Origin: Muricea muricata
Taxonomy: Eukaryota > Cnidaria > Anthozoa > Malacalcyonacea > Plexauridae
NCBI GenBank assembly: GCA_963855995.1
Contig: OY979716.1
Coordinates: 42,287,854-42,351,853, forward strand
Length of the DNA: 64,000 nucleotides
Direction: 5' to 3'
The translations under genes were made by a program, and so were the position numbers. Every line of letters begins with the position of its first letter. The first letter of the stretch is position 1. Below, piece by piece: positions 44,401 to 56,204 of the stretch. A model generated the notes under the pieces. That model searched no databases. It worked only from the letters and a program-made list of their open reading frames with translations, and was not told where the DNA came from.

Positions 44401-46186
44401 TTTATTTACCATTTTCATCAGTTGCATTCAGGAGCTTATTAATTGCTTCTTCCAAATCTGTGGTACTAGCCTTGCCATACTCAATTGTAGGTAATTCTTT
44501 ATTTGGAAAGATTTCATGTAACTGAACTTTACACTCATCGCTTGTCAGTGGAGTACTGGTGGTAGGGAAATGGGCATGAGTTGTACCACCAATGATTGGC
44601 TGTGGACTGCTCATGGGGGTCTGAGTACTGGTGGATGGCACATCATTGGTGGTAGTAAATTGATCTCTGCCTGCAAAAAATTTGCCATTGGTGGAGGGAT
44701 ACTGTGTACTGTCATTGGTTGAGGTTGACTTTTGCTACCAGAAAACTGAGTCCTAGAGGTGGATAATTGAGCAACAGCCATGGGAAACTCAGCTCTAGTT
44801 GTGGGGTATTCAGCATTAGTTGTAGGGTATTGAGCACTAGTTGTAGGGTATTCAGCATTTAGTTGGGGAGTATTCAACACTAGTTTTAGGGTATTCAGCA
44901 TTAAGGATGGGTGACTGAACACTAGTGATAGGATGCTGGCTGCTGTCTAATAAATCTTTTTCTGGCAAAAGCCACACATTTTTTGAGAAAATAATTTTGA
45001 TAGTTTTTCACCATCAAGCTTTTTCCCCATCAGGTTTGGTTCAACAATATCATTGCCAACACCCAACATGATTTAAAACCTAAACACAAGAAATTTTTCT
45101 ATAGTTAGCTATAGTGCAAATTTGTGTGCAAATTTGATCATTTGAATACAAAATGAAAAACCAGATTTGTACTAAATTGACACCTGGGTGACAAGATACA
45201 AATGCATCAAATGATTGGCGAATTTTTTATGCAATATCTGTCTAAAAGAAGAATATATGTTTTTTCAAATGATCAAATTTGCACTATAAGAAATTTATTG
45301 CCTTCATGGCATTTGCATTTTGGCACTGGGTTTCTAATGTATCACAAATCAGATTTTTCATCCTGCGATTGTTGGTTTTCTATATTGAGAACTCAAGTTA
45401 CATCAGAGAGAGCAATTTTCCATAACAAGCTGCATTTGTTGGTGAATTAGGTCAAAAATTAACCTCCTATGTACACTTGTACAAAACCCCGGTGTAACAA
45501 GACTCTGCAAAAAAAAGGTATTTGCTCTTCTGCCCACACACATGCACGATAGACACAAAATATCACAGACAATAAAGGGGTCAATGAAGTGTGGCAGAGG
45601 GTAAAGTAAATTAGTAATACCTTGTATTTTGAAGCACGTGTTCAAAGGCTTCCCTTAGGTTTTCATACACCTTATTGCTAATTGATATTTGATCTTGAAA
45701 GAAGCACAACTTCTCGGCTATACCAACATTGGCAGCGAAAGGGTCTTGAGCTAAAGTCATTTCCTAAACGTACGCAAATACGAAACATTTTCAAGGGGGG
45801 GAAATTTTCAACAAAAAAAAATTTTCGTTTGGGTTTACTGCTTACGCGTGATTGAGCACTACGTGCACTAAAGCGGCTTGAACCAAGAATCGGGACAAAC
45901 GAAGCAACAGTACCTCCCCCGCGACCTCGTCCTCCAGTTCGAAACAAGGATTGCAGTTCGTGTTGTGGCGAAGAGAATGTTGCCCTACTCGAATCTGGCG
46001 ATGGTAACACGTTGGTTGACGCATTTACGTTTTGTCCACTGATTGATTGCTGAACTGCATCAGAGACAATTCTCCTAAAAGCAGGATGACTTACAAGATT
46101 TTCAACAACAGTTCTCAGATCCGTGTTGTTTTGTTCAGTCGCCATGATGAATAATGCATGTTAGCGTGCGCGGGAAATTGGTCAGA

Positions 46187-46395
46187 CCGTTAGTGCCCAT
46201 GACTTTATATATTTTTATCATTCATTCCATATATATTATATACAACGTTATATATTTATGTTGTTTTTGCTTTATATAAATCAAATTGACTTTACATATA
46301 ATATTTTCATCTTATATAAATTGTTGAGAGTTTACAAATATATTTGGTGCTTTACATAATGTTACAAATCTTTATGTCACATTTGGCACCCCATA
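46187..46395 (-). repeat. Right TIR of the integrase-HECT transposon
   Basis: Inverse partner of 6821-6999, ending CACCCCATA directly before the GCTTTC duplication (46396-46401). It is about 30 bp longer than the left copy because of AT-rich indels in its inner third. Confidence 0.88.
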
Positions 46396-46673
46396 GCTTT
46401 CAGAACAAGCACACATATTACACTTAAAGTAAATCGACATACATCAATGATACAAGAAGATTTAATAAGTCTGTTCACTTTCAAGATATCAAAAGTAATT
46501 TTGTCTCTCAGGCAATTACAGAAACCCCGCGCACAATGTCAAAAAGCATACTCGGATCAGTAAAAGCCACATCGTAAAAAGAATCGTAGAGACAAAGTTG
46601 CACAGTGCTATTTTCTTGGAGAATTACAGCCCGATAGTCTCGTCTTTCGAAAACTTCCATATTCTAGAGACGT

Positions 46674-46976
46674 TTACTTTGCTGAGGTCAGCGCGTGAAT
46701 GAAGCCAATCAGCAAAGCACACGCAAATTTCCCATGATGCTTTGCGAGTGGCTGTCCAACCTCCTCTGGTACAGAATCAAAGGCTTTGGACAAGTCTAAG
46801 AAAATCACATCAGTTGTTTTCCCTTTGTTTCTTTCACGTGAAGCAACTGTGAAATATGTGTTTTTCATAAAACCAAACTGACCCGAAGTGAAAACATTTC
46901 TTGATATCCAAAATGTAACTAGATTTCTATGTACTATCTTCTCACATACCTTGCTAACAATAGACATAAGTGACAC
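46674..46976 (-). pseudogene. LINE reverse transcriptase fragment
   Basis: A 100-residue ORF has PISLMS-like MSLMSIVSKVCEKIV, GQFGFMKN and DVIFLDLSKAFDSVP, the first blocks of non-LTR RTs with the first catalytic Asp. It stops soon after. It is a 5' RT piece on the same strand as the 3.4-4.5 kb fragment but separate from it. Confidence 0.85.
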
Positions 46977-47592
46977 TGGTCAATAGTTCTCTCGATGATC
47001 CTTCAGACCTTTTTATATAAAGGTTCAATATCAGCCTGTTTCCTCTGATCTGTACAGCACCCTGCACAAACGACATATTAAATAACTCACATAACGAATT
47101 CGCAACTGTTTAAGAGCATTTTTTCATTATCATAGGGTGTATTTCATCTTAGCCAATTTGTCTCAATATTCTGAAACTACAATAAATACTGTAGTTTCAG
47201 AATTTATTCTTGAAATGACTTAGATTTTATTATTTTTATGTGAAATTTCGATTTAAAGTAGCGATACTTAAAAATTTGCTCCCTAGAAACGCCTTAGCAA
47301 CAGATTTTTAGTCAAAAATCGCATGAAATATTCATGAAAGACACGTTTTTTGTGGCTTCTTCTTTTGATGTATGTTTTTTAAAGCCTACTCGCAAAGGTT
47401 CTTTGTGATTGGTCCATTTTTGGAGCCATGGCAACGCGCTGTCTTCCCCGAACGAGTGGTCTGCTTGCAAGTGTTGTTGGAAAAATCGTGTTCGAAAATC
47501 GCTGTTTTTTTACATTTATTGGTGAAAAAGTTGCCTTCTTTGTTATAAAATACCTTCTATTTGTCATTTTGATTGTATATCAGAGTAGATAA
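46977..47592. other. 5' flank of the Mutator-like gene
   Basis: No supported coding. A short palindrome (TCTGAAACTACAATAAATAC / GTAGTTTCAGAA) lies at 47170-47202. No long terminal inverted repeat with the DNA after 49350 was identified. Confidence 0.4.
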
Positions 47593-49348
47593 ATGGGAAG
47601 TTCTCGGAATAGAGCGAGAAAAAGGTCTAGACCTTCAGTGTCAAAAAAGGCAAAAAAAATCCAAGATGGCGTACCCAACTACAAAGACCCTGGACCTTCT
47701 GCGAAGAAAATAGACAAAAATATCGCGAAGCTTAAAAGAATTTCAACTGATGTGAGTCCTGATTTAAAGGAAGGAACAATATTTATGGACTTGTCTACTT
47801 TATTTAATGTTTTTGACGCAATTTTGAAGTGTCCTGAGTGTAACAGTGATATGAGTTCCCATGTTGATATGAACAAAAAGAATGGCTTCTCCCATTACAT
47901 TGTGCTCCAATGTAAAAGTACAGAGTGCGACTGGGAATACTGCTTTAACACATCTAAGAAGCAGGGACATTCCCATGACGTTAATGTCAGAGCAGTCCTG
48001 GCTTTTAGAGAGATTGGTCGAGGACACACTGCAATGACAACCTTCAGCAAAGTCATGAATATGCCAACTCCACCAACACGTAAAAACTTTACCCAAATTC
48101 AGAATAAAAAGATTCTACCTGTGGTGAAGCAGTTGGCTAGTGATAGCATGGTGAGTAATGCCATGAGTGTGAGAAAGCAGAATGGCAATGATGGTGGAGA
48201 ATGCGGAGTATCCATTGATGGCACCTGGCAAAAGAGGGGCCATGCGTCGCACAATGGTGTGGTGACTGTGATCTCACTCGATACCAAGAAGTGCCTTGAT
48301 GTTGAGGTGATGTCTGACAAGTGTGCACAATGCCTCAAGTGGGAAAAGAAAACAAATGATCCTAGATATCAAGAATGGAAGGCGTCACACAACTGCAAGA
48401 TAAACCATGCAGGAAGTGCGAACAGCATGGAAACTGCTGGTACTGTGCGTATCTTTGAGCGTTCTGTAGCCACCAGAGGGCTCAAGTATAAGAATATGCT
48501 TGGTGATGGGGATTCCTGTACCTATAATGCAATTGTTGAAAGGAAGCCATATGGGGAAGAGTGCGTACCCAATAAAATGGAGTGCATTGGACATGTGCAA
48601 AAAAGAGTCGGTAGTCGCTTGAGGAAATTGAAGAATAAGAGCAAAGGAGTGAAGTTAGCGGATGGAAAAGGCTTGGCAGGCAAAGGAAGACTGACTGATG
48701 GTAAAATTGATGTTCTCCAAAATTATTATGGCTTAGCAATAAGGGAGAATCTCACTGATGTTGATAAAATGGCTAAAGCCATTGAGGCATCACTATATCA
48801 TGTTGCGTCAACAAATGAAAAGCCCCAACATGATCTCTGTCCAGATGGTGATGACAGCTGGTGTGGCTACAAAAGGGATAGAGAGAGTTATAAACACAAG
48901 AATGGAATTCCAGAGTGCATTGTGGAGGTAGTCAAGCCAATATATGTTGACCTGAGTAAGACTGACTTACTAAATAAGTGCACCCATAACATGACGCAAA
49001 ACGTGAATGAATGTTTGAACAGACTTATTTGGGACAGATGTCCCAAAGCAACATATGTAGAGCAAGAAACAGTTGCTCTGGCCACTTATCTTGCTGTCCT
49101 TAAATTTAATGATGGGGACATTTCTATGCTAAAGATATTAAGTGACTTAGATATTGCTGCAGGAATCTTCACCAGTAAGGGTGCCGAGGGGTGCCGAGGA
49201 TTGTGACAATGCCAGGATAAAACTGTCGGCGAAAAAGGTCACTGAAAAGGTGAAACAGAGGAGGAAAACATTAAGGCATGCTAGAAAGCATTATATTGAC
49301 ACTGTGGAAGACAATGAAGGTGTCACATATGAACCAGGTGCCTTCTGA
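47593..49348 (+). pseudogene. Mutator-like transposase-domain protein, near-intact
   Basis: 537 residues in the main frame. A basic N-terminus is followed by a Cys-rich region (KCPECNSDM, CKSTECDWEYCF). The DDE-type core has GVSIDGTWQKRGHASHNG (first Asp), CAQCLKW, KYKNMLGDGDSCTYNAI (second Asp) and KMECIGHVQKRVGSRLR, as in the Mutator-like transposase proteins found in many copies in cnidarian and other animal genomes. A direct 10-bp duplication GGTGCCGAGG at 49180-49199 moves the frame; the other frame then continues DCDNARIKLSAKKVTEK to a stop at 49348. The duplication is the only lesion seen, so this copy may be young. Confidence 0.85.
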
Positions 49349-51235
49349 ACACAACTGAGCTAAAACAAAACTGAGCGAGATTTTAAAACAGCATTTTCCC
49401 ATTTTGACAATTTTCCTTTTTCAGGAAATCTTTGTGACAACATAACTTCTTAAATATTTGCTGTAAAAAGTTGAAACTTGGCATGATGATAGATAATAGC
49501 TTTAGCTACTGCATTAGCTACTTTAAATCTCCCCACATCTCATTTGTACTGAGAAAATGAGGTTTAATTACCTAATTACGCCCCCAAAAAATGAACTTTT
49601 CCCTAAAGTATCAAATTTAGGAATATATTTTTTTTAAAAATACTTATTAAAAAAAATAAAGTAGTTAATGCAGTAGATCATATTATAAGCTTTCAAAATA
49701 TGTATTACTTATCAAATTTGACTAATTGGTTCATGAGATATCACGTTACAAAAAGTGAGCAATTACGGGCTAATTAGCTGCCGCCATATTGGATAATTAG
49801 TGTAATTAGTGATTTTTTGAAAATTTTTTTTCCCAAGTAAATTTCTATCACTAAATTGTTTTTAAAAATGATATTTTCACATTGATATGCTTTAAATTGA
49901 AAAAAAAAGGTTTAAAGGGGTATGACCATTAAGTTATTTAAATTTTTATAACCAGATCACAAATCGTTCCGATTTAATCTCTTTGCTGTCTGGTACATTA
50001 TTCCGTGGAGGGCAATTATGTTTATTCTTTGTGCGCTTTGGAATACAACTTGTTCTCAATCATTTGTAATGATCACATAAAATCAAAACTAAAATTCCTA
50101 AAGAGATGCTACAAAATATTAATAACAGACATTCTCCAAAATCCTGGCTAAATCAATAAAATACAATACTCTTCATTAATACACTTCCCACAATTAATGA
50201 CAATCTTAATTTGGGTCTACTTTGGAGGATCTACATTCTCGTATAATATTGACTTCTTTTCACTGTTCTGACAACAACATAGACAGTGATTGCTTACAAA
50301 AGGACTTTATTGAATATTGTGGAGAACTTTAACTTACATTGCAATTGAAGGGGTTGTATCACTAGTTGATCATTGGCCAGGACCAGATTTAGCAGATTGG
50401 AATTAGAAGGTCTATAAACAAAAATCAATCACATGGGATATTTATGCATAAAAGATGACTATATACAATGCCAAACATGCAACATTGCATTACACTATTT
50501 AATTCTTAATAAACATTCATCAACATTTCATGTCAGTAGGGTATTATACTTTATAAATACTCTCCTAAGTCCCAACAAGGACATCTTGAGTTTATATCCC
50601 GGAGTACTAAATCTGTATTCCATGAGAGAACATTAGCTTTCTTTCTTGTCTTTAAATTCATGCAAGCTTTAAAAAATAGTGTCAAAAACAAGTACTCACT
50701 TATTGGCGAAAAAGTCTTTTATGGTGGGCTGTTTCGGTGTTTTTTCTGGAACAGACTTGTTCTTATTCTTATTCTTGCTGCAGCAATTATTGCATTCACT
50801 TTTCTTCTTTGGATGCTCTTCTGAATACGCTGGGTGAGTGGTATCAAAAAATCAAAGTGCAATCAACTTACGTACAATACAGGGTTAAGAACTTTTTAAG
50901 GACTTTCATTAAAAACTTCAGATTATCATGTTTGCAAGTGCCGGCGAATTTTTCTCACCCTCTGGCTAATGACTTTGAATTTCTGCCTGATAATATAAAC
51001 TTACTCCTCTGACTATTAACAATTGTGATTACATTTGTTGTGTTGTCTATTAAATTATATAACACATTTATGACCTGTACATTTTTATATTCTTGTTATA
51101 TCGTCTAATCATTTATATGTGACTAAATAAAGTATGAATCAAGCTGGCTGTGATAGACATAGCTGAGTTTATAAAGATATGACTGCAAACTCAAAATTAC
51201 TTGACTTCTCCTTTTTATACAGTATATTCTTAATA
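49349..51235. other. No recognised gene
   Basis: AT-rich DNA after the Mutator-like gene. ORFs of 60-90 residues (50433-50636, 50737-51012) lack recognisable domains; the latter contains VQYRVKNFLRTFIKNF and could be an exon of the following gene, but I cannot support it. Confidence 0.4.
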
Positions 51236-51586
51236 TTATACAGAATGTATCAAGTGATGTGCCATACATTGAATTTAAAGTGTCATCTGGTGATGACAGT
51301 GATTACCCCCATAACGCCATCAATATTGCAGTTAAAACTTGTAGAGAAGCCGCAAAACTCTATGGTTTAGTTCTTCATCATAAAGGTGTTCTACGAAAGT
51401 TGGGAAGTGACCCCTGTTGTGTAAGAGGTCAATTAGCTGACAATTTGAATGAAAGGGGTCAATTTTTCAAATTGTGGTGTGCTGAAGAAAAGATTTATGC
51501 AGAAAGTTATATTTCAGTGCAAATGGTGAGTTGGTGTGAATATGGTACATGTATGGGAAGGGGGCATGCACATTCATGAGTAAAAT

Positions 51587-51841
51587 CAGTGGCGGAAACT
51601 AGAGGGCAAAGGGGGCAGTTCTGTCAATATTACTGTATATTTAATAACCAAATTCACTAAAATAATGTTTTTAACCTTCAAGTAGCTTTCAAATTGTACA
51701 GCAAAAATTTTGAAAATGCCATTTCAGAACCGTAAGTTAAAAAAGGTTTGGGGTAATGCCCCTAACTCCATATAGGTCCTCTAACTGTGATACTTGCCCC
51801 CCCCCCAAAAAAAAAAAACAATAGCCAGGTTTCTGCCACTG
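51587..51841. mobile_element. hAT-type MITE, 255 bp
   Basis: Ends CAGTGGCGGAAACT / GGTTTCTGCCACTG, flanked by AGTAAAAT (51579-51586) and AGCAAAAT (51842-51849), an 8-bp duplication with one mismatch. It lies in the intron of the RecQ-like gene. Confidence 0.88.
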
Positions 51842-52150
51842 AGCAAAATTATCAGAAATTGTAAAACAAGTACGTAAGGCATGTTTCTGACAAAATGTAC
51901 TGAATATTGACAAAAAATGTGCATATCCCAAACAGGATTACAACTTGATACATAAAAACATCATATAATGCTGTTGAAAATTAAAAAAAAAATTTAAATG
52001 CAAAATTTAGCATTTGAAACACAAATTTTGAGGTGGTTCTGTTGACCATACTACTGTGCACAGCTACTCAGCTGTTTTATGTAGGACATTCACTAAGCTA
52101 GAGTGTGTATTTGATTTACAATATACAATTTGTTTATTTTATAGTATTAT

Positions 52151-53436
52151 ACGGTGGCCCGTTAGGGATACGCATGTTCCGCAGAAAAACGCATTCGTTC
52201 TGTGAAATTAAAGTTGCTTTCTTTAATAACAGAGCTTTTCTGTATAAATGCGCTGTGTTTCCTTAGAAAATGTAGGCGAGTTCCGTAGAAATGCTCACGC
52301 CTTCCGTATAAATGAAGACGCCTTCCATACAAATTTTATACATGCCTTCCGTATAAATGTAGACGCCTTCCGTAGAAATCTGAAACTTATGCGCGCGCAT
52401 AGTCCGCCACCTCTGGCTGATATATACATATCATATTACATATCGCATGTATGACTGTGTTTTGGTTGAGATGTTTTGTCAAAATTGTGGCACAAAGGTT
52501 TTTGATATGGGAAAATTTTGCCACAACTGTTTTGTAAAACAAGGTATGTATTCGCTGTATAAAAGTTATATATTTGTATATTCATGTTGCGGCAAAATAT
52601 TACCTCATATATTCACGTATACGGGCATTTCACATGTGATGTAATTGAATACTGATCAGGGGCCGGTTGTTTGAAACCCTTTGGCACGGCGTACCAGTCA
52701 AAATTAGAATTGTTCAGTGTGAGAACTGTCACTAATGTATACAACAACATATAGTACGTGTTAGGTCCTTCACGACTACGAGATAAATGGGATATCAACT
52801 CCGATTTTGGGAGTCCCCCGTATGACTCTAGTAATAATTAGCTTATATTATTTGAAATTTGAAACTCTCATTAGCTAACAGCCATGGGTTGATTCAATAA
52901 TATATTAAATATCAACACAAGAAAATTCTTGCAGCTCATGCCCGCATACATGAATATATAATGAGGTAATATTTTGCCGCAACATGAATATATAAATATA
53001 TAACTTATACAGCGAATACATACCTTGTTTTACACCACAGTTGTGGCAAAATTTTCCCGTATCAAAAAGCTTTGTTCCACAATTTTGACGAAACATCTCA
53101 ACCAAAACACAGTCATACATGCGATATGTAATATGATATATATATATCAGCCAGAGGTGGCGGACTATGCGCGCGCATAAGTTTCAGATTTCTATGGAAG
53201 GCGTCTACATTTATACGGAAGGCATGTATAAAATTTGTATGGAAGGCTCTTCATTTATACGGAAGGCGTCTACATTTGTATGGAAAGCGTGAACATTTCT
53301 ACGGAACTCGCCTACATTTTCTAAGGAAACACAGCGCATTTATACAGAAAAGCTCTGTTATTAAAGAAAGCAACTTCAATTTCACAGAACGAATGTGTTT
53401 TTCTACGGAACATGCGTGTCCCTAACGGGCTACCGT
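52151..53436. mobile_element. 1.29-kb element with about 480-540 bp TIRs encoding zinc-ribbon ORFs
   Basis: The arms (52151-52630 and 52905-53436) are inverse copies beginning ACGGT(G/A)GCCCGTTAGGGA. Each arm carries several CGCCTTCCGTATAAATG subrepeats, then a short ORF with MYDCVLVEMF, CQNCGTKVF and KFCHNC (zinc-ribbon pattern; 52447-52644 plus, 53120-52905 minus). The sequence TAGTATT occurs at 52142-52148 and 53436-53442 and may mark the target duplication. No transposase is present. It sits in the RecQ-like gene intron. Confidence 0.78.
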
Positions 53437-55023
53437 AGTATTCTGTTCAACCTGAAGTATTCCAGCAAATAGTATTCCAGACAGTGTGCCAAACCAGAAA
53501 CGTGCCATTCAAATGACATATTTGGATATTTTAAAGAGTGTATTTGGCTATGATTCGTTTAGACCAGGGTGGTTGACTGTTATAGAGGCCCTAGCTTCAG
53601 GGAAGGACACCATTGTTGTTATCCCAACTGGTGGTGGTAAAACAGTAACATATGTTTTACCATGTGTAATGACACCTGGAACAGCAATCGTTATCTTCCC
53701 ACTTATTATGCTAATGGTTGATCAAGTTTCAAAGCTATGTTCTCATGGAATCAATACATGCTATTATAATACATTACTAACTGACAATGACAAACAAAAC
53801 ATTTTGCATCATTTAAGAGAACCTACGTGCCAGTATGAGTTTGTTTTTGTAAGCCCAGAAGCAGTTGTCATTGAGCCATTTAAAAAATGTTTGGAAAAAA
53901 TTAAAATTGATAATCGTTTAAGCCTTTTGTAATTGATGAAGCTCACTGCATAGACACTTGGGGAAGCGACTTTAGTCCAGCTTACTAACAGCTAGGAACT
54001 TTGAGGAAATATGATACCCTATTTGCTGCCCTAACCGGCACAGCTGCTGGCCACACCATAAATCTGCTTTTCAAATGGGTGATTCACAAGTAATCAGAAT
54101 GCCATGTGGAAGAGAGAATCTACAGTACAATGTGGTTCCTAAAAACGAAAGCCGATCAAAACGGCAAGTAGCAGAAATTGTAAGCAAAGAACACATCGAT
54201 GACTGTGGAATTGTGTATTGTGCAACAAAGGCTGATAGTGTGGAAATGGCATATGTCCTTAAAGACCATGGTATCCTGGCTACATTTTATCATGCTGGCT
54301 TGGATAGACATGAACGGCTACAAAATTCATCGTTCTGGTTGGATGGCAGTGTACCAGTGATATGTTGTACAAATGCATTTGGGATGGGCATTGATAAAAA
54401 AAATGTTCATTTTGTAATACATCTTACACAGCCATCATCATTAGAAGACTATGTTCAAGAGTCTGGTCGGGGTGGACGAGATGGTGAAACCTGTAACTGT
54501 ACACTGTTGTATCGGTTTGGAGACAGAACATTTCACGTGCAAAACATAAGCAAAATAGATTCAAAACAAAATAGAATCAAAACAAGATGACAAACTAAGA
54601 ATGCTGAACGAAATTTCCAAATTTTGTATGGAAACATCTATGTGCAGAGTGCAAAGCATATCAAGGCATTTTGGAGAGGATGAAAGTAATCCATGTGGTG
54701 TTTGTGACATATGTCAAAAGGGTAGTGTTCCTGATTTACATGATTGCACTGATGAAGCCAAAAATGTACTGAATTGTCTTGCCAGCTTGATTGCCATTCA
54801 ACCAAAAATAAAGTCATCTGAACTTGCTTTGGTATTTATTGGTTCAAAGGCCAAAGATGTCATGTCAATGAGATTTTATGTTGTACCTTTGTGTGGAAAA
54901 GGTAAAAAATCATTCAAAAATAATGCAAAATTGACTGAATTTGTTCAGCAGTTAATTTTTAAAGGGTTAATAGTAGAGACTCTACCAAATAGTGAAAGTA
55001 GGATATTCTCAACATATCTATGA

Positions 55024-55514
55024 CCTGGTTGTGTAACAGACATTACAGTTACATATAGTATGTAGTTACTTGAAAGATTAGTGCCATGTCACATTGCTGT
55101 ACTGTGTGCTCAATTTCAGGGTCATGTTTGATACAATAGTTTTTGTATTCCCGAAAGTTTTTGCATCCCAACCAAAAACCTCCTGCGTCCCACTCCCCCC
55201 AAAAATATTTTCTAACTGATCCAATCCCAGGAAAAAAACATTTTGCTAAATTATTTGGCACCTGCTCCCCACAATTTTATGTATCCCTCCAGGACAAAAT
55301 TTGAAAATCTTTCTCTAATTTATTTGGTGATGTGCAGAGATAAAACAGGATGATAAGAATAAAGGCCCACAGTACTACACTATAACACTGTCATTAATTG
55401 TACATATAGCATAGCTTTAATTGATAAATATTTGTAAATACAGTGTAGTTTTATTCATAGAAATCTATTACCTTAATGTATTAAAAAATGATATGAACAT
55501 TTAATGTTGTATGA
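55024..55514. other. Spacer between the RecQ-like gene and the ISL2EU element
   Basis: No coding sequence or repeat structure that I can support. Confidence 0.4.
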
Positions 55515-56204
55515 ATGGGCCAATTGCGGAATTGCAAAGCATCATGGTAGTTTAGTTACCGAACAGAATTTTGCTAAACATGGCGACTGAATTTTTTCAA
55601 GCACGGGGAGCTTCATTAATTCAAATTTATGGAAAATACAAATCATTGTTCAACTCAATTTAAATTTTCAAGAAATCTGTACGTGTTGTTCTATATTTGT
55701 GCGAAGTTTTTGGTTTATACAAGCTAATGATTCTGAAATATTCAACATGCTGTACGGGATTCTCGAAATGAGGAATGACTAATTTTCGAAGGGGTCAGGC
55801 ACAAATTTTGCTGTTTTTCATAGCATAAAGGTGAGTACCTGGTTAAATTACTTCTAGGATAATAGGAATTTTATGGCTCATCGTTTACATAAACAAACAC
55901 AGCGATCGCGTGGTTTTTAGTGGCTTGAGAAGCGAAGTTGCTTGTATACTTGATCGGCCTAAAACAACACATGCTTGATCAAACGTTCTTTTCACAAACC
56001 AAAACATTGAGGCTGTTTTGGCGCGAAATGTTTATATCTCAAAACGAGCTTTGTTGCTCAAAATATTTTCACTGTTGTCAAAAGCACTTTTAAGGGCTAT
56101 TTACTGTTCTTGGCAAGTTAAAATTTCCACAAAAATGTAAACAGATACTGTTCCTTCGGCGAATATTTTTTCCAACGTTTTGGAAATGTATTTTTTGTAA
56201 ACAA

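Larger units (their letters stand above)
21330..46145 (-). pseudogene. CUE-HECT E3 ubiquitin ligase-like gene, split by Polinton
   Basis: Exon 1 (46145 to about 45847) starts MATEQNNTDLRTVVENL. Exon 2 (about 45764-45622) fits with GT-AG borders. Then comes a Ser/Thr/Pro-rich region with EYPTT repeats (44920-44750) and a CUE-like ubiquitin-binding segment (LHEIFPNKE to DLEEAINKLL, 44560-44410). HECT N-lobe: 43770-43340 with VDAGGPTKEFFKELM, frame change near 43510. The next exon, about 42460-42055, reads ITKRIPSLGDLRKGI and ends at an AAAGAG/GTCAGT donor. The Polinton lies in the following intron. The last exon (acceptor near 21573) has TGWPALPTMGEKLSV and AVDYCFNLLKIP with the expected catalytic Cys, then a one-base frame change and a stop at 21330. 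A ligase on a transposon could stabilise the transposase or alter host factors; that is inference. Confidence 0.78.
51241..55023 (+). pseudogene. RecQ-family DNA helicase gene, broken
   Basis: The first supported exon (51241-51525; donor CAAATG/GTGAGT) encodes an unassigned domain: YIEFKVSSGDDSDYPHNA to FFKLWCAEEKIYAES. The next acceptor is near 53481. Helicase motifs follow: FGYDSFRPGW, VVIPTGGGKT (Walker A), FPLIMLMVDQ, FVSPEAV, then VIDEAHCIDTWG in another frame, ALTGTA, VICCTNAFGMGIDK, and QESGRGGRDG. The zinc-binding RecQ tail has CRVQSISRHFGEDE and CGVCDIC. Lesions: frame change near 53925, stop at 53986, frame change near 54070, and a 16-bp duplication near 54555. Whether it was a host gene or a transposon-borne helicase is not settled. 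Confidence 0.82.

Noticed and set aside
48385-48739. Minus-strand ORFs within the Mutator-like gene
   Set aside because: Shadows of the 537-residue plus-strand coding region.
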